The notes under the pieces are model-generated. The model worked only from the letters and a program-made list of their open reading frames with translations, was not told the DNA's origin and ran no database searches. From the NCBI RefSeq assembly GCF_023973165.1, contig NZ_CP099547.1, positions 868,001-932,000 on the forward strand: a stretch of 64,000 bases of DNA. Reading direction: 5' to 3'. Both the position numbers and the translations under genes were made by a program. Source of the stretch: Arcanobacterium pinnipediorum (GTDB lineage Bacteria > Actinomycetota > Actinomycetes > Actinomycetales > Actinomycetaceae). Shown here in pieces: positions 53,643-63,250 of this stretch (position 1 is its first letter; each line of letters starts with the position of its first letter).

Positions 53643-53732
53643 AAAAATGATCATCTTAGAACTAGCTAATCGAAGCAAAAATACTGTAGGACAAGGGCTG
53701 GTGAAAGTAGAGTCAGGTTTTCGATCCCATGT
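53643..53732 (-). pseudogene. remnant of an ISL3 transposase N-terminus
   Basis: The minus-strand reading frame here encodes RKPDSTFTSPCPTVFLLRL and continues ASSKMIIFCSNHR. This aligns with the first 33 residues of the intact transposase nearby (KKPETIFTSSDPNVIVARLL, then SLKDVVPVAYHR). Upstream of it lie the same subterminal inverted repeat and a terminal repeat-like sequence (to about 53795). No start codon in frame is preserved at the equivalent place and similarity stops after HR, so this is a truncated end of a related but distinct ISL3 element. Confidence 0.7.
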
Positions 53733-53795
53733 CAAAGATGATTCTACTTTCACCACCTTTTCTATTACCACACCCCGCTAAAACGCAAAGCGCTC
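53643..53795. mobile_element. orphan end of a second ISL3-like element
   Basis: It contains an inverted repeat GGTGAAAGTAGA (53700-53711) / TCTACTTTCACC (53743-53754) and the end sequence ACACCCCGCTAAAACGC (from 53770), parallel to ACACCCCGCCAAAATCC at the right end of the intact IS. No matching left end was found in the window. Confidence 0.65.
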
Positions 53796-53818
53796 GATTA
53801 GCGCAGGGCTGAGCCGGA

Positions 53819-55201
53819 TTAACATTCCACGACGTTGACTGAGACGCCAACATGGACCGCTAGGCCGCCCAAAGCAGTTTCCTTGTACTTAGCCTGCATA
53901 TCTCTACCAGTTTCTCGCATAGTGACGATAACGTCATCGAGCGATACCACATGCGAACCATCGCCATGGATTGCGGTACGCGCTGCGGTAATAGCTTTTA
54001 CAGCTGCGATTGCATTGCGTTCAATGCATGGAACTTGGACTAATCCGCCAATTGGATCGCAGGTCAGACCAAGATTATGTTCCATGGCGATTTCGGCAGC
54101 ATTTTCTACCTGTGCAGGTGTGCCACCCATTACTGCAGCGCATCCAGCTGCTGCCATCGAACAAGCCGATCCAACTTCACCTTGGCATCCGACCTCGGCT
54201 CCAGAAATAGAAGCAGTGTTCTTGAAAATCATTCCAATTGCTGCAGAAGTGAGCAGGAAAGTTTTTACTCCTTGCCAATCAGCTCCATCAATAAAATCAC
54301 GGTAGTAGTGCAGTACGGCAGGAATTATTCCAGCTGCGCCATTTGTTGGAGCGGTAACGACCCGTCCGCCGGCTGCATTTTCTTCATTGACCGCTAACGC
54401 ATAAAAACTCACCCAGTCAAGTGTACTCAGTGGATCAGTTGTAGTTTCGTTGGTGAGCTTGCGATACAACGCTGGCGCGCGACGCAGAACTTGGAGTCCG
54501 CCAGGTAGGCGTCCTTCTGAAGTTGCACCGTTACGAACACACTCTTGCATGACATCCCATACCGCATGTAGATCACGATCAATTTCTTCGGCGGTGTGCA
54601 TCGATAGTTCATCTGCATAGGCGATTTCGGCAATTGATTTGCCTTCTCGTGCGCAATGCGCCAGCAAATCTGAAGCTGTTTCGTAGGGGAAGGGTACGTC
54701 AGTGGTTTCACACACTACTGGATCTGCAGGTGAAATATCACCTGAAACAATGAAGCCACCTCCCACTGAATAGTAGATTTGGTCAGCTAAATAGTTGCCT
54801 TCCTCATCCCAGGCTTCTAAGCGCATGCCATTGGGATGCCCCGGTAATTCATGTAACCCATCAAGAACGATGTCGGTATTGGGAGAAAATGCGATATCGT
54901 GGGTGCCACCAAGTTTTAGGCGTCCGGTAACTTGTACGTCAGCTACAGCAGGAGCTACGCTCTTGGGATTTACTATTTCTGGTATTTCTCCCATCAGACC
55001 GAGCATAACGGCCCTGTCTGTGCCATGTCCGACGCCAGTTGCCCCCAAAGATCCATTGAGAGTACAGCGCACCCGTGAAACCGCAGGGATCTTATCTCCA
55101 AGTAGCTCAAGAAATTCCACAGCTGCACGCATAGGTCCCACGGTGTGCGAAGACGATGGACCGATACCGATAGAAAATAAATCAAAAACACTCAATGCCA
55201 T
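53819..55201 (-). CDS. sdaA: L-serine ammonia-lyase, iron-sulfur type, single chain
   Basis: A 460-aa enzyme deaminating L-serine to pyruvate. The start is ATG 55201, where the family sequence begins ([20 protein letters not shown]); TTG 55231 would add ten unlike residues. The N-terminal beta domain (2-150) and C-terminal alpha domain are fused as in E. coli SdaA. Cluster/active-site regions: [18 protein letters not shown] (about 339-356) and [18 protein letters not shown] (about 385-402). [13 protein letters not shown] (about 281-293) is typical. The gene is divergent from thrS. It borders the repeat-rich region and no terminator hairpin is clear at its 3' end. Confidence 0.94.
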   Translation of the reverse strand: MALSVFDLFSIGIGPSSSHTVGPMRAAVEFLELLGDKIPAVSRVRCTLNGSLGATGVGHGTDRAVMLGLMGEIPEIVNPKSVAPAVADVQVTGRLKLGGTHDIAFSPNTDIVLDGLHELPGHPNGMRLEAWDEEGNYLADQIYYSVGGGFIVSGDISPADPVVCETTDVPFPYETASDLLAHCAREGKSIAEIAYADELSMHTAEEIDRDLHAVWDVMQECVRNGATSEGRLPGGLQVLRRAPALYRKLTNETTTDPLSTLDWVSFYALAVNEENAAGGRVVTAPTNGAAGIIPAVLHYYRDFIDGADWQGVKTFLLTSAAIGMIFKNTASISGAEVGCQGEVGSACSMAAAGCAAVMGGTPAQVENAAEIAMEHNLGLTCDPIGGLVQVPCIERNAIAAVKAITAARTAIHGDGSHVVSLDDVIVTMRETGRDMQAKYKETALGGLAVHVGVSVNVVEC

Positions 55202-55361
55202 GGAACTAGAGTAATTGAGATATTTAACCAACGCTAGGTAAGTAATATCTCTCCTAGAAACGATGTCGTAGATGAAGCATTGCCGATAGTGACGTAAACT
55301 TAAAATGATTTAGCAATGCCGAGCGCCCTAGTATGGCGAGCGGAAGACTCAGGAGGCTTAA

Positions 55362-57374
55362 GTGAAGCTCAATATTGATGGTGAAGTCCAAGAATTCGAT
55401 TCGGCGATCAGTGGAATTGAATTTTATTCCGCACAACGCTCGATAGTAGCCCTGCGGGTTGATGGAGTGTTGAAAGACCTCAGTACTGATCTCACTACCT
55501 TGCCTGACAACGCCCATGTTCAAGGTGTTGATATCAGCGAAGAAGATGGCCTTAACATCCTCCGCCATTCCGCCACTCACGTTTTAGCGCAAGCAGTCCA
55601 GCAACGTTTTCCGGATGTTAATTTAGGAATCGGGCCATTCATCACCGATGGTTTCTATTATGATTTTGGCAATATCGATGCTGTCACGCCAGAAATGCTC
55701 AAGCAACTGGAAAAAGACATGATGCGTATTGTTAAAGAAGGACAACGCTTCGTTCGTCGTCCGATATCCGAAGAAGATGCCCGCCAGGAATTAGCAGACC
55801 AACCTTATAAGTTGGAGCTTATTTCACTTAAAGGTGGCAGTGATGCTCAAAATGACCAGGCAGCGCAAGGGGCTTCTATTGAAGTTGGCGGCGCTGAACT
55901 GACGATGTATGACAACGTTAAACGCTCCGGTGAAGTAGTATGGACTGATCTTTGCCGCGGTCCCCATCTACCCAACACAAAGCTGATCGGTAACGGTTTT
56001 GCTTTGACTCGTTCATCTGCCGCGTATTGGCGCGCAGACCAAGCTAATGATTCTCTGCAACGTATTTATGGCACCGCGTGGCCTTCCAAGGATGAACTAC
56101 GGGCATATCAGGAACGAATTGCTGAAGCTGAGCGTCGCGACCATCGCAAGCTCGGAACTGAACTCGACTTGTTCTCCTTCCCAGATGAAATCGGTTCGGG
56201 CTTAGCTGTCTTCCACCCTAAGGGCGCAGTTATCCGTATGGAAATGGAAAATTATTCGCGCCAAAAGCACATTCAAGCTGACTACTCTTTCGTCAATACT
56301 CCTCATATTACGAAAGGGAATCTATTTGAGGTTTCTGGGCACCTCGATTTCTATGCAGATGGTATGTACCCGCCGATGCACATGGATGAAGAACGTGATG
56401 CCGAAGGCAATATCACCAAACAAGGTACTGACTACTATCTCAAACCGATGAATTGCCCAATGCACAACTTGATTTATCGTTCCCGCGGACGATCTTATCG
56501 CGAGTTGCCATTGCGCCTATTTGAGTTCGGCACAGTTTATCGTAACGAGGCTTCTGGTGTGGTTCACGGCCTTACGCGTGCTCGTGGATTTACCCAAGAC
56601 GATGCACATATCTATTGCACCCGTGAGCAAATGAAGAGTGAGCTTACTCGATTGCTTACTTTCGTATTGGATTTGCTTAAAGACTACGGTTTGGATGATT
56701 TCTACCTCGAAATCTCAACGAAGAATCCGAAGAAGTTTGTTGGCGACGACGAAGTCTGGGAAGAATCAACCCGTACCTTACAAGAAGTAGCTGAGGCATC
56801 TGGTCTTGAACTTGTTCCTGATCCAGAAGGCGCTGCTTTCTATGGCCCGAAGATTTCCGTCCAAGCAAAAGACGCCCTCGGGCGGACGTGGCAGATGTCA
56901 ACAATCCAGCTCGATTTTAATCTTCCAGAGCGCTTTGATCTTGAATATACCGGCCCTGATGGGGATCGCCATCGCCCAGTGATGATTCACCGTGCGCTCT
57001 TTGGCTCCATTGAGCGTTTCTTCGGTGTTCTTACCGAACATTACGGCGGAGCCTTCCCGGCATGGCTTGCTCCAGTGCAGGTTAGGTGTATCCCGGTAGC
57101 AGATGCGTTTAACGAGTATCTCGACTCAATAGCAAACAAGTTGCGTGCGCATGGAGTTCGGGTTGAAGTAGATAAATCTGATGATCGATTCCCGAAGAAG
57201 ATTCGTAACGCATCAAAGGATAAGATCCCCTTTACATTAATTGCCGGAGGCGAAGATATGGAAGCTGGGGCAGTATCGTTCCGTATGCGTGATGGTTCGC
57301 AAGATAACGGAGTTGCACTAGAAGAGGCAATAACCCGTATTGTCAACGATATCCGTAGCCATTCTAATCAGTAG
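55362..57374 (+). CDS. thrS: threonyl-tRNA synthetase
   Basis: A 670-aa class II synthetase. Domains: TGS (1-60), editing domain with [11 protein letters not shown] (about 70-80) and [11 protein letters not shown] (about 199-209), and a catalytic core with zinc ligands in MNCPMHN (about 365-371), [14 protein letters not shown] (about 405-418) and [13 protein letters not shown] (about 543-555). The anticodon-binding domain is at the C-terminus. AGGAGG precedes the GTG at ideal spacing. No T-box leader is seen in the 160-base gap to sdaA. In mycobacteria a HIT-family gene lies between thrS and pgsA1; here pgsA follows after only eight bases. Confidence 0.96.
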   Translation: MKLNIDGEVQEFDSAISGIEFYSAQRSIVALRVDGVLKDLSTDLTTLPDNAHVQGVDISEEDGLNILRHSATHVLAQAVQQRFPDVNLGIGPFITDGFYYDFGNIDAVTPEMLKQLEKDMMRIVKEGQRFVRRPISEEDARQELADQPYKLELISLKGGSDAQNDQAAQGASIEVGGAELTMYDNVKRSGEVVWTDLCRGPHLPNTKLIGNGFALTRSSAAYWRADQANDSLQRIYGTAWPSKDELRAYQERIAEAERRDHRKLGTELDLFSFPDEIGSGLAVFHPKGAVIRMEMENYSRQKHIQADYSFVNTPHITKGNLFEVSGHLDFYADGMYPPMHMDEERDAEGNITKQGTDYYLKPMNCPMHNLIYRSRGRSYRELPLRLFEFGTVYRNEASGVVHGLTRARGFTQDDAHIYCTREQMKSELTRLLTFVLDLLKDYGLDDFYLEISTKNPKKFVGDDEVWEESTRTLQEVAEASGLELVPDPEGAAFYGPKISVQAKDALGRTWQMSTIQLDFNLPERFDLEYTGPDGDRHRPVMIHRALFGSIERFFGVLTEHYGGAFPAWLAPVQVRCIPVADAFNEYLDSIANKLRAHGVRVEVDKSDDRFPKKIRNASKDKIPFTLIAGGEDMEAGAVSFRMRDGSQDNGVALEEAITRIVNDIRSHSNQ

Positions 57375-57382
57375 GGAATTCG

Positions 57383-58006
57383 ATGCTTTCTCGCAGTGGT
57401 AGGCCCTTTGCGCAACGTTTCTTCGGCCCAATTGCTCGACTATTCGTGCGAATGGGGATTAGCGCAAATATTGTGACTTGGACGGGCACTATTCTCTCGT
57501 GTGTATCCGCCTTGTATTTCTTGCCTAAGAATATGTTGATTACTGGCGTTGTGCTCACCACAATAGTGTTGATCTTCGATAATCTTGACGGCCAAATTGC
57601 CCGGCTGACCGGTACAAATTCCGCTTGGGGTTCCTTTCTTGATTCTACTTTGGATCGAGTCACAGATGCTGCGGTTTTCGCCGCGCTGGGAATATGGGGC
57701 TACCTGCACGCCCAAGAGACGTTCTCGCCATGGGTGATGAGCGGAGCATTATGTGCTGGTCTACTTGGAAGTGTTGTCCCTTATACACGTGCTAAAGCTG
57801 AAAGCATCGGGTGTACAGCCGCGGTTGGTTTTGCGGAGCGTGCGGATCGACTCGTCATTGCGGGGATTTTTACGTTAGCTGTTGGGCTGGGTGCACCGCA
57901 CTGGGTGATGGCAGTGGGTCTGTGGCTTTTAGCCCTCATGGCTGGCGTAACGGTGTTGCAACGAATGTTCTATGTTCGAGCTCAGCTGCGCGAGCGTGGT
58001 CAGTGA
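57383..58006 (+). CDS. pgsA: CDP-alcohol phosphatidyltransferase, phosphatidylinositol phosphate synthase-like
   Basis: A 207-aa membrane enzyme with about six helices. The CDP-alcohol motif is complete: DNLDGQIARLTG, then GSFLDSTLDR (about 66-93; pattern DxxDGxxAR...GxxxDxxxD). In this operon position (before the acyltransferase and PimA) the expected role is joining CDP-diacylglycerol with inositol phosphate to give phosphatidylinositol phosphate, the PIM precursor. The phospholipid acceptor is inferred from context. The start ATG 57383 is nine bases after the thrS stop. The end overlaps the acyltransferase start. Confidence 0.9.
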   Translation: MLSRSGRPFAQRFFGPIARLFVRMGISANIVTWTGTILSCVSALYFLPKNMLITGVVLTTIVLIFDNLDGQIARLTGTNSAWGSFLDSTLDRVTDAAVFAALGIWGYLHAQETFSPWVMSGALCAGLLGSVVPYTRAKAESIGCTAAVGFAERADRLVIAGIFTLAVGLGAPHWVMAVGLWLLALMAGVTVLQRMFYVRAQLRERGQ

Positions 58007-58971
58007 TGGAACCGCAACGGGTTTTTTCTCTCATTGATTTTGCTGCGCACTACTTACCTGAGTCTGTGGCACGATCAATATTTTCCGCCGTAGGTAGCGT
58101 TGCTGGATGGTCCAATCTCGACGGTGTTCGTCAGTTGCGCGCTAACTACCAACGCGTGGCGCCACTGCCTCGCACTTTTGCCCAACGACGTCGTAGTGCA
58201 CAAGCAATGCGCCATTACATGCGCTACTACTATGAAGCGTTTCGACTTGCGCATTTGACTGACGAGCAAGTAGCTGCCCGCGTTTCAGTGGAGAATATCG
58301 AGACGTTGCAACAAACGTTGCGACACAGCTCATGTAGCGCTGCGCTGATGCACATGGGAAACTGGGATTTGGCAGGGGCATGGGCCACGAAGAATCTTGC
58401 GCCGGTGCATACCATCGCTGAAAAACTACAACCGGCCGAGATCGCCCAGCGCTTTCTCGATCTGCGTCGAGATCTGGGTATGGTGATATACCACGCAGAG
58501 AAAAACGCCCGTGTTATCGATGCGCTCACTATCGATATGGGGAACAACCGTTGCTTTGTCCCGATCTTATGCGATCGAGATCTCAGTGCCAGTGGGGTAG
58601 AGGTTCAACTATTTGGCCATGCTGCTCGAGTGGCGCCCGGTCCAGCTATTCTCGCGTTACGTACCGGGACACCGCTGTTCCCGGTAGTGAATATAGCCGA
58701 TAATTTTGCTCACGATACCCAGCGAGTTCGTAACGCAGGCACTTCGTGGGGAATTAAAGTTATCATCGCAGATCCCATCTATCCCGGTGTTGATGCTCAC
58801 GCCCCCCAAGCTCAGCGCGTGGCAGATGTGCAGCGAATGATGGATGAGTGGGCTGAAGCTATTTCTCGCATTGGGCGTGACCATCTGACGCATTGGCACA
58901 TGCTTCAAAAAGTCTTTGTTGCCGATCTTGACCCGCAGCGTCTGGCTCGAGCTTTGAAGGAGTCGTTATGA
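58006..58971 (+). CDS. phosphatidylinositol mannoside acyltransferase (PatA/HtrB-like)
   Basis: A 321-aa LpxL/HtrB-type acyltransferase. The start is ATG 58006 (or GTG 58003), overlapping the pgsA stop; an open frame further upstream lies inside pgsA. The catalytic HxxxxD motif is HMGNWDLAGAW (about 110-120), followed by an EKL...RF.DLRRDLGM segment and CDRDLSASGVEVQLFG (about 188-203). Family members here acylate the mannose or inositol of PIMs at the inner face of the membrane. It is a member of the pgsA-patA-pimA operon and overlaps pimA by four bases. Confidence 0.88.
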   Translation: MEPQRVFSLIDFAAHYLPESVARSIFSAVGSVAGWSNLDGVRQLRANYQRVAPLPRTFAQRRRSAQAMRHYMRYYYEAFRLAHLTDEQVAARVSVENIETLQQTLRHSSCSAALMHMGNWDLAGAWATKNLAPVHTIAEKLQPAEIAQRFLDLRRDLGMVIYHAEKNARVIDALTIDMGNNRCFVPILCDRDLSASGVEVQLFGHAARVAPGPAILALRTGTPLFPVVNIADNFAHDTQRVRNAGTSWGIKVIIADPIYPGVDAHAPQAQRVADVQRMMDEWAEAISRIGRDHLTHWHMLQKVFVADLDPQRLARALKESL

Positions 58972-60104
58972 AGATCGGAATAGCGTGTGGTTATTCGTGG
59001 GATGTGGCTGGCGGCGTACAGTTCCATATTCGTGACTTAGCCCAAGAGCTTATTCGGCGGGGCCATCATGTCAGTGTTATCGCCCCTTCGGAGCGCCAGC
59101 CGGGCGAAGATGGACTTGAAGAATTTGTGTTCCCCGTGGGCGGGGCTATTCCCATTAAATACAATGGATCAGTTGCGCGACTCTCTTTTGGTCCTAAAGT
59201 TAATCGCCTAGTTCGATCGTGGTTGCGCGAGCAAGACCTCGATGTTTTGCACGTACATGAACCGTTTACTCCATCGGTATCTATGTTGGCGTTAGTGAGC
59301 GCTACGTGCCCGGTTGTCTCGACATTCCATACGGCGATGGATAAGTCTCGTCTAATGGCAATAGCTTCACCGTTCTTAATTCCAATGTTGGAAAAGATCC
59401 AGGCTCGGATCGCAGTTTCTCAAGAAGCTCGGCGTACGGCAGTCCAGTATCTTGGTGCTGACGCATGGGTGATACCTAATGGTGTTTACGTTGAGTCAAT
59501 GCGGGTTCAATCTCCAGATCCGCGTTTTGTTGGCAGTCCAAAAAACCCTACGTTAAGCTTCTTAGGCCGGATCGATGAGCCACGGAAAGGTTTACCTGTT
59601 ATAGCTCAAGCCTTTCCTGCTATTATTCAGCGCTACCCAGGCGTACGCCTGTTTGTTGCCGGCAAAGGAGATATCGAGCAAGCCCAGCGTCTCTTTGGTC
59701 CGCATAGTCACGCAGTGACCTTCCTTGGTGCGATCTCTGATGCAGATAAAGCTAGTCTTTTAGCAAGCACTGATCTGTATTTAGCGCCTAATACTGGAGG
59801 GGAATCCTTTGGCATTATTTTGGTTGAAGCCATGAGTGCTGGTGCATCAATTATCGCCTCCGATATTCCTGCCTTTCGTGCAGTTCTTGACAATGGCGCC
59901 TATGGCTGCCATTTTGCTAATGAAAATCCGCAGTCTTTGGCCGATGTTGTTTGCCATGAACTAGCAGATCCGCAATCGCGCACGAAGCGAGCCCAAGCTG
60001 GTAGTAAGGCTGCGTGGCGTTATGACTGGAGTACGGTGGCATCACAGATCCTAACGGTTTACGAGACCGCTTTGGCTACAGCCGAGCTGAAAGTGGGGCA
60101 ATGA
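58968..60104 (+). CDS. pimA: phosphatidylinositol mannosyltransferase (PimA)
   Basis: A 378-aa GT4 glycosyltransferase that adds the first mannose from GDP-mannose to phosphatidylinositol. N-terminal CGYSWDVAGGVQFHIRDLA (7-25) is the PimA signature with the GGV nucleotide-side loop. DVLHVHEPFTPSVS and STFHTAMDKSR follow (about 91-125). The C-terminal domain has FLGRIDEPRKGL (about 195-206) and GGESFGIILVEAMSAGA (about 274-290, the EX7E motif). It starts in the acyltransferase stop (ATGA) and overlaps the next gene by four bases. Confidence 0.93.
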   Translation: MKIGIACGYSWDVAGGVQFHIRDLAQELIRRGHHVSVIAPSERQPGEDGLEEFVFPVGGAIPIKYNGSVARLSFGPKVNRLVRSWLREQDLDVLHVHEPFTPSVSMLALVSATCPVVSTFHTAMDKSRLMAIASPFLIPMLEKIQARIAVSQEARRTAVQYLGADAWVIPNGVYVESMRVQSPDPRFVGSPKNPTLSFLGRIDEPRKGLPVIAQAFPAIIQRYPGVRLFVAGKGDIEQAQRLFGPHSHAVTFLGAISDADKASLLASTDLYLAPNTGGESFGIILVEAMSAGASIIASDIPAFRAVLDNGAYGCHFANENPQSLADVVCHELADPQSRTKRAQAGSKAAWRYDWSTVASQILTVYETALATAELKVGQ

Positions 60105-60700
60105 TGCCGTTGAGTTTTTGGCTTGCCTGTGGCGTTGTCATATTTATTATCGGCGCTGCTGGGATCGTGCTATCAACAAAGGCTCGTCGCCTCGATGCGT
60201 TACACAAAAATATTTTACGATCTCGTGCATCGTTTGAAAATGCGTTAACAACCCGGGCGCGCATTGCCCAAGAGGTTGCCCAAAGCGGCGTTCTGGATCT
60301 TGCCGGAAGTGTGGTTCTTAATAATGCTGCCCACGATGCAGGTGATGCAGCTGGATATATTCTTGTTGACGATGGTCTTGATGAAATCAAAGTCCACCGA
60401 TCAGCTCCCACAGATGTTGCCGTTCTCAAACGCGGTGGTCCAGATCGCCTAGATTTAGAATCTGAACTCTCGCGAGTTTTGCGCTTAACTGTTGATCAGC
60501 TCGAAGAGATTGACCGCGAGGGGTACACAGATATTTTAGAAAGACTGCATTTAGCTCGGCATAAAGTTCGTCTAACTCGACGCTTTCACAATATTCATGT
60601 TGCTGGTGCCCGTCGAATTCGCCAAAGTTGGCTGGCCCGATTGTTCCATATCCAAGGCTATGCTGCCTGGCCCCAAACTATAGATATAGATGATGAATAA
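60101..60700 (+). CDS. conserved membrane-anchored protein in the PIM operon, function unknown
   Basis: A 199-aa protein with one N-terminal transmembrane helix (about 6-25) and a helical cytoplasmic part. RRLDALHKNILRSRASFENA (about 29-48) and the ending RRFHNIHVAGARRIRQSWLA recall the organisation of LemA-like and some actinobacterial proteins found after pimA, but I cannot name a family with confidence. There are no catalytic motifs. It overlaps pimA by four bases and prsW by 11, so it is translationally coupled and probably membrane-associated with the PIM enzymes. LemA similarity is a weak alternative reading. Confidence 0.7.
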   Translation: MMPLSFWLACGVVIFIIGAAGIVLSTKARRLDALHKNILRSRASFENALTTRARIAQEVAQSGVLDLAGSVVLNNAAHDAGDAAGYILVDDGLDEIKVHRSAPTDVAVLKRGGPDRLDLESELSRVLRLTVDQLEEIDREGYTDILERLHLARHKVRLTRRFHNIHVAGARRIRQSWLARLFHIQGYAAWPQTIDIDDE

Positions 60701-61844
60701 TCGCAGCAGATATGCACTTCCCTCTAAACATTCTCCGAGTTTTTACACCCACCTGATTATTCTTGGGTTTTTTGCTGGCATAGCTATTTTAGAAATTTTG
60801 CCCGCGCTAGCTGAACCTGCGGGACTTTCGGGTGCTGTTGTTTCGGCGCTATGGGCGGTTATCCCAGTTGTTTTTACACTCGTTTTGGTGTGGATTATTG
60901 ATTATTGGGAGCCAGAAACGATATCGCTGTATATTTTTGCGTTTTTGTGGGGAGGTGGCGTATCGATTCTTCTAGGCGGATCCATCAATGATTTTGCTTC
61001 CACCCGGCTTCTGCCTCAGCTCATTAGTGAAGATGACCTTGTCTACAATATTTCTCGTTATACTGCCTCCTGGGTAGCCCCAATATCAGAAGAAATAGTT
61101 AAAGGCATGGGAATCATCATGATTTTTGTGCTCTTCCGACGCTACTTTAATGGTCCGATTGACGGCATCGTATACGGTGCGCTTATCGGTGCCGGATTCG
61201 GTTTCACCGAAAATATTCTCTATTTTGTACGTGATTATGAGTTCTTGAGTGAAGTTTTTACCGTTCGATTCCTCGACGGTCCGTTAAGCCATGATACTTA
61301 TTCGGCGCTGTTTGGATTTTTCATCGGTTTTGCAGAGTATTCTCGACGCAAGTTAGCCGTAGTGTGGTGGATGATCCCAGCACTTTTAACGTCTGCTCTC
61401 TTCCACTTCATCAATAACGATGCCGTGTATTGGGAAGGCATGACGTATACGAAATACAAAATTCTCGTTAATGTTCCGTTAACAATCGTGGCTTTGTGCT
61501 GTGTGATTTTTGCACGAATATATGAAAAACGGATCGTGGTTAGTGGACTTGAAGGCTATGTTCGTGCCGGGTTAGTAGCGCGCCATGAAGTCGTTATGAT
61601 CGAACGAGTTAAAAATCGTCGCCAAGCCTTGGTTTGGGCAGAATATCAGAGCCGGAAATTAGGTGCCTCGCCAGGAATAGGTACGGAGGCGATGCGTCGC
61701 TTCCAAGAAATACTTATCAATTTAGGGCATGAAACTACCGGGATTACTCGGCGGCGACAATGGCGTGATGCCGATGAGCAGGAGTATATTAAATCCTTGC
61801 TAGGCGAAATTGAGCGGTTGCGCAAAATTTTCACGTCACGGTAG
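60690..61844 (+). CDS. PrsW family intramembrane protease
   Basis: A 384-aa membrane protein with about eight hydrophobic segments in residues 15-290. The family motifs are present: PISEEIVKGMGI (EExxK, about 131-142), GAGFGFTENILYF (about 170-182) and SHDTYSALFGFFIGFA with HFINND later (about 203-250). PrsW proteins cleave anti-sigma factors or related membrane substrates in Firmicutes; in actinobacteria the substrate is mostly unknown. The C-terminal 95 residues are basic and cytoplasmic. It starts inside the preceding unknown gene. Confidence 0.85.
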   Translation: MMNNRSRYALPSKHSPSFYTHLIILGFFAGIAILEILPALAEPAGLSGAVVSALWAVIPVVFTLVLVWIIDYWEPETISLYIFAFLWGGGVSILLGGSINDFASTRLLPQLISEDDLVYNISRYTASWVAPISEEIVKGMGIIMIFVLFRRYFNGPIDGIVYGALIGAGFGFTENILYFVRDYEFLSEVFTVRFLDGPLSHDTYSALFGFFIGFAEYSRRKLAVVWWMIPALLTSALFHFINNDAVYWEGMTYTKYKILVNVPLTIVALCCVIFARIYEKRIVVSGLEGYVRAGLVARHEVVMIERVKNRRQALVWAEYQSRKLGASPGIGTEAMRRFQEILINLGHETTGITRRRQWRDADEQEYIKSLLGEIERLRKIFTSR

Positions 61845-61851
61845 TTAGGAA

Positions 61852-62412
61852 ATGGTTGAGTTGTCGGGAAATGATTTTGAAGAGTGGCCACTTAACGACG
61901 AAGGCTATCCATATCGGCAAGCTGCCCGTGTCATTTTGCTCGACTCACGCAATCGCATTTTCTTGATTCGCGGTCACGATCTTGACGATCCAACGCATAC
62001 CTGGTGGTTTACCCCAGGTGGTGGACGTGAAGGAGATGAAAGTGCCCAACAAGCAGCCATACGGGAGTTACGTGAGGAAACCGGGCTGAGTATCGACGTC
62101 GAACGTCTTAGTGGTCCAGTTATCAAACGTTCTGCGCTATTTCGGTTTTTGGCCCAGGTTCGAAAACAAGACGAAGAATTCTTTATCGTGCGACTAAGTG
62201 AGGCTGAGGCAAGCTCGCTAGTAGCTAGTGATTCGCGTGGTTGGACCGCGTTAGAGCGCAAAGTGCTTGATGAACAGCGGTGGTGGGATCTCGATGAACT
62301 TGAAAAAATCCAGCTTCAGGGGCAGAAAGTGTTTCCCGCTGGCCTCGTTGCGTACGTGCGCCAATGGGAAGAAAAGTGGGATGGAATCTGCCATATCATT
62401 GCCGAAGAATAA
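61852..62412 (+). CDS. Nudix hydrolase
   Basis: A 186-aa protein with a complete Nudix box, starting GGREGDESAQQAAIRELREE and ending TGL (about 58-80), matching Gx5Ex7REUxEExGU. The preceding strand RAARVILLDSRNRIFLI-like segment and TWWFTPGGG are typical. Substrate unknown: nucleoside or sugar-nucleotide diphosphates are possible. It lies seven bases after prsW. In mycobacteria a Nudix-containing gene also follows pimA, which supports a conserved neighbourhood. Confidence 0.88.
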   Translation: MVELSGNDFEEWPLNDEGYPYRQAARVILLDSRNRIFLIRGHDLDDPTHTWWFTPGGGREGDESAQQAAIRELREETGLSIDVERLSGPVIKRSALFRFLAQVRKQDEEFFIVRLSEAEASSLVASDSRGWTALERKVLDEQRWWDLDELEKIQLQGQKVFPAGLVAYVRQWEEKWDGICHIIAEE

Positions 62413-62485
62413 CACTTGAGGTTTTAGCCTGACCAAGAATGGTTGTAGAATGCCTAAGTAGATTTCGTAACAGAAGGAGATATCC

Positions 62486-63250
62486 GTGTCAGGACACTCT
62501 AAGTGGGCTACCACGAAGCATAAGAAAGCGGCTATTGATGCCAAGCGCGGTAAATTATTTGCCCGTCTGATTAAGAATATTGAAGTTGCTGCGCGTACCG
62601 GCGGCGGCGATCCTGCTGGAAATCCGACTCTTTATGATGCTATCCAAAAAGCTAAGAAGAATTCAGTTCCTGCAGATAATATTGATCGCGCTGTTAAACG
62701 TGGCTCTGGTGAAGGCGCTGAGTCGGTTAATTATGAAAATATTATGTATGAGGGCTACGGTTCTAACGGCGTTGCTATCCTCATCGAGTGTTTGACTGAC
62801 AACCGTAACCGAGCAGCTTCAGATGTTCGCGTCGCATTGACTCGTAACGGAGGAACGTTAGCTGATCCGGGTTCCGTTTCATATATGTTCTCACGTAAAG
62901 GCGTCGTGGAAGTTCCCAACACTGGCGATATTTCCGAAGATGACATTCTCATGGCTGTGTTGGAAGCCGGAGCTGAAGAGGTAACAAACGAAGGCGATAC
63001 GTTCGAAGTTATCAGTGAGCCCAACGACGTCGTCGAAGTTCGTAAGGCACTGCAAGCCGAGGGAATCGATTACAACTCCGCCGAAGTTCAGTTTGTTCCT
63101 TCGATGAAGGTAGAAATCAGCGACGTTGAAACTGCACATAAGCTGATGAAACTTATCGATGCCCTTGACGACGTCGACGATATCCAAAATGTGTACTCAA
63201 ACCTCGATCTTACTCCCGAGGTTGAAGCTGCCCTCGCTGAGGAAGACTAG
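62486..63250 (+). CDS. YebC/PmpR family protein (TACO1-like)
   Basis: A 254-aa protein of the widespread YebC family. Signature start [21 protein letters not shown] and [18 protein letters not shown], then the three-domain pattern with [19 protein letters not shown] (about 89-107) and a C-terminal acidic tail. The family was annotated as transcriptional regulators. More recent work links YebC proteins to translation of difficult proline-rich stretches; I cannot decide here. The GTG 62486 start has AAGGAG upstream. It is directly followed by ruvC with a one-base stop/start overlap, the usual yebC-ruvC-ruvA order. Confidence 0.95.
   Translation: MSGHSKWATTKHKKAAIDAKRGKLFARLIKNIEVAARTGGGDPAGNPTLYDAIQKAKKNSVPADNIDRAVKRGSGEGAESVNYENIMYEGYGSNGVAILIECLTDNRNRAASDVRVALTRNGGTLADPGSVSYMFSRKGVVEVPNTGDISEDDILMAVLEAGAEEVTNEGDTFEVISEPNDVVEVRKALQAEGIDYNSAEVQFVPSMKVEISDVETAHKLMKLIDALDDVDDIQNVYSNLDLTPEVEAALAEED

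Noticed and set aside
53499..53771. 90-codon open frame on the minus strand in the repeat region
   Set aside because: Its middle matches a transposase N-terminus and the rest runs through the 35-bp repeats; it is a relic, not a gene.
55202..55361. T-box leader before thrS
   Set aside because: The 160-base gap has no T-box sequence, specifier loop or antiterminator; only a short repeated GCAATGCCG-like word was seen.
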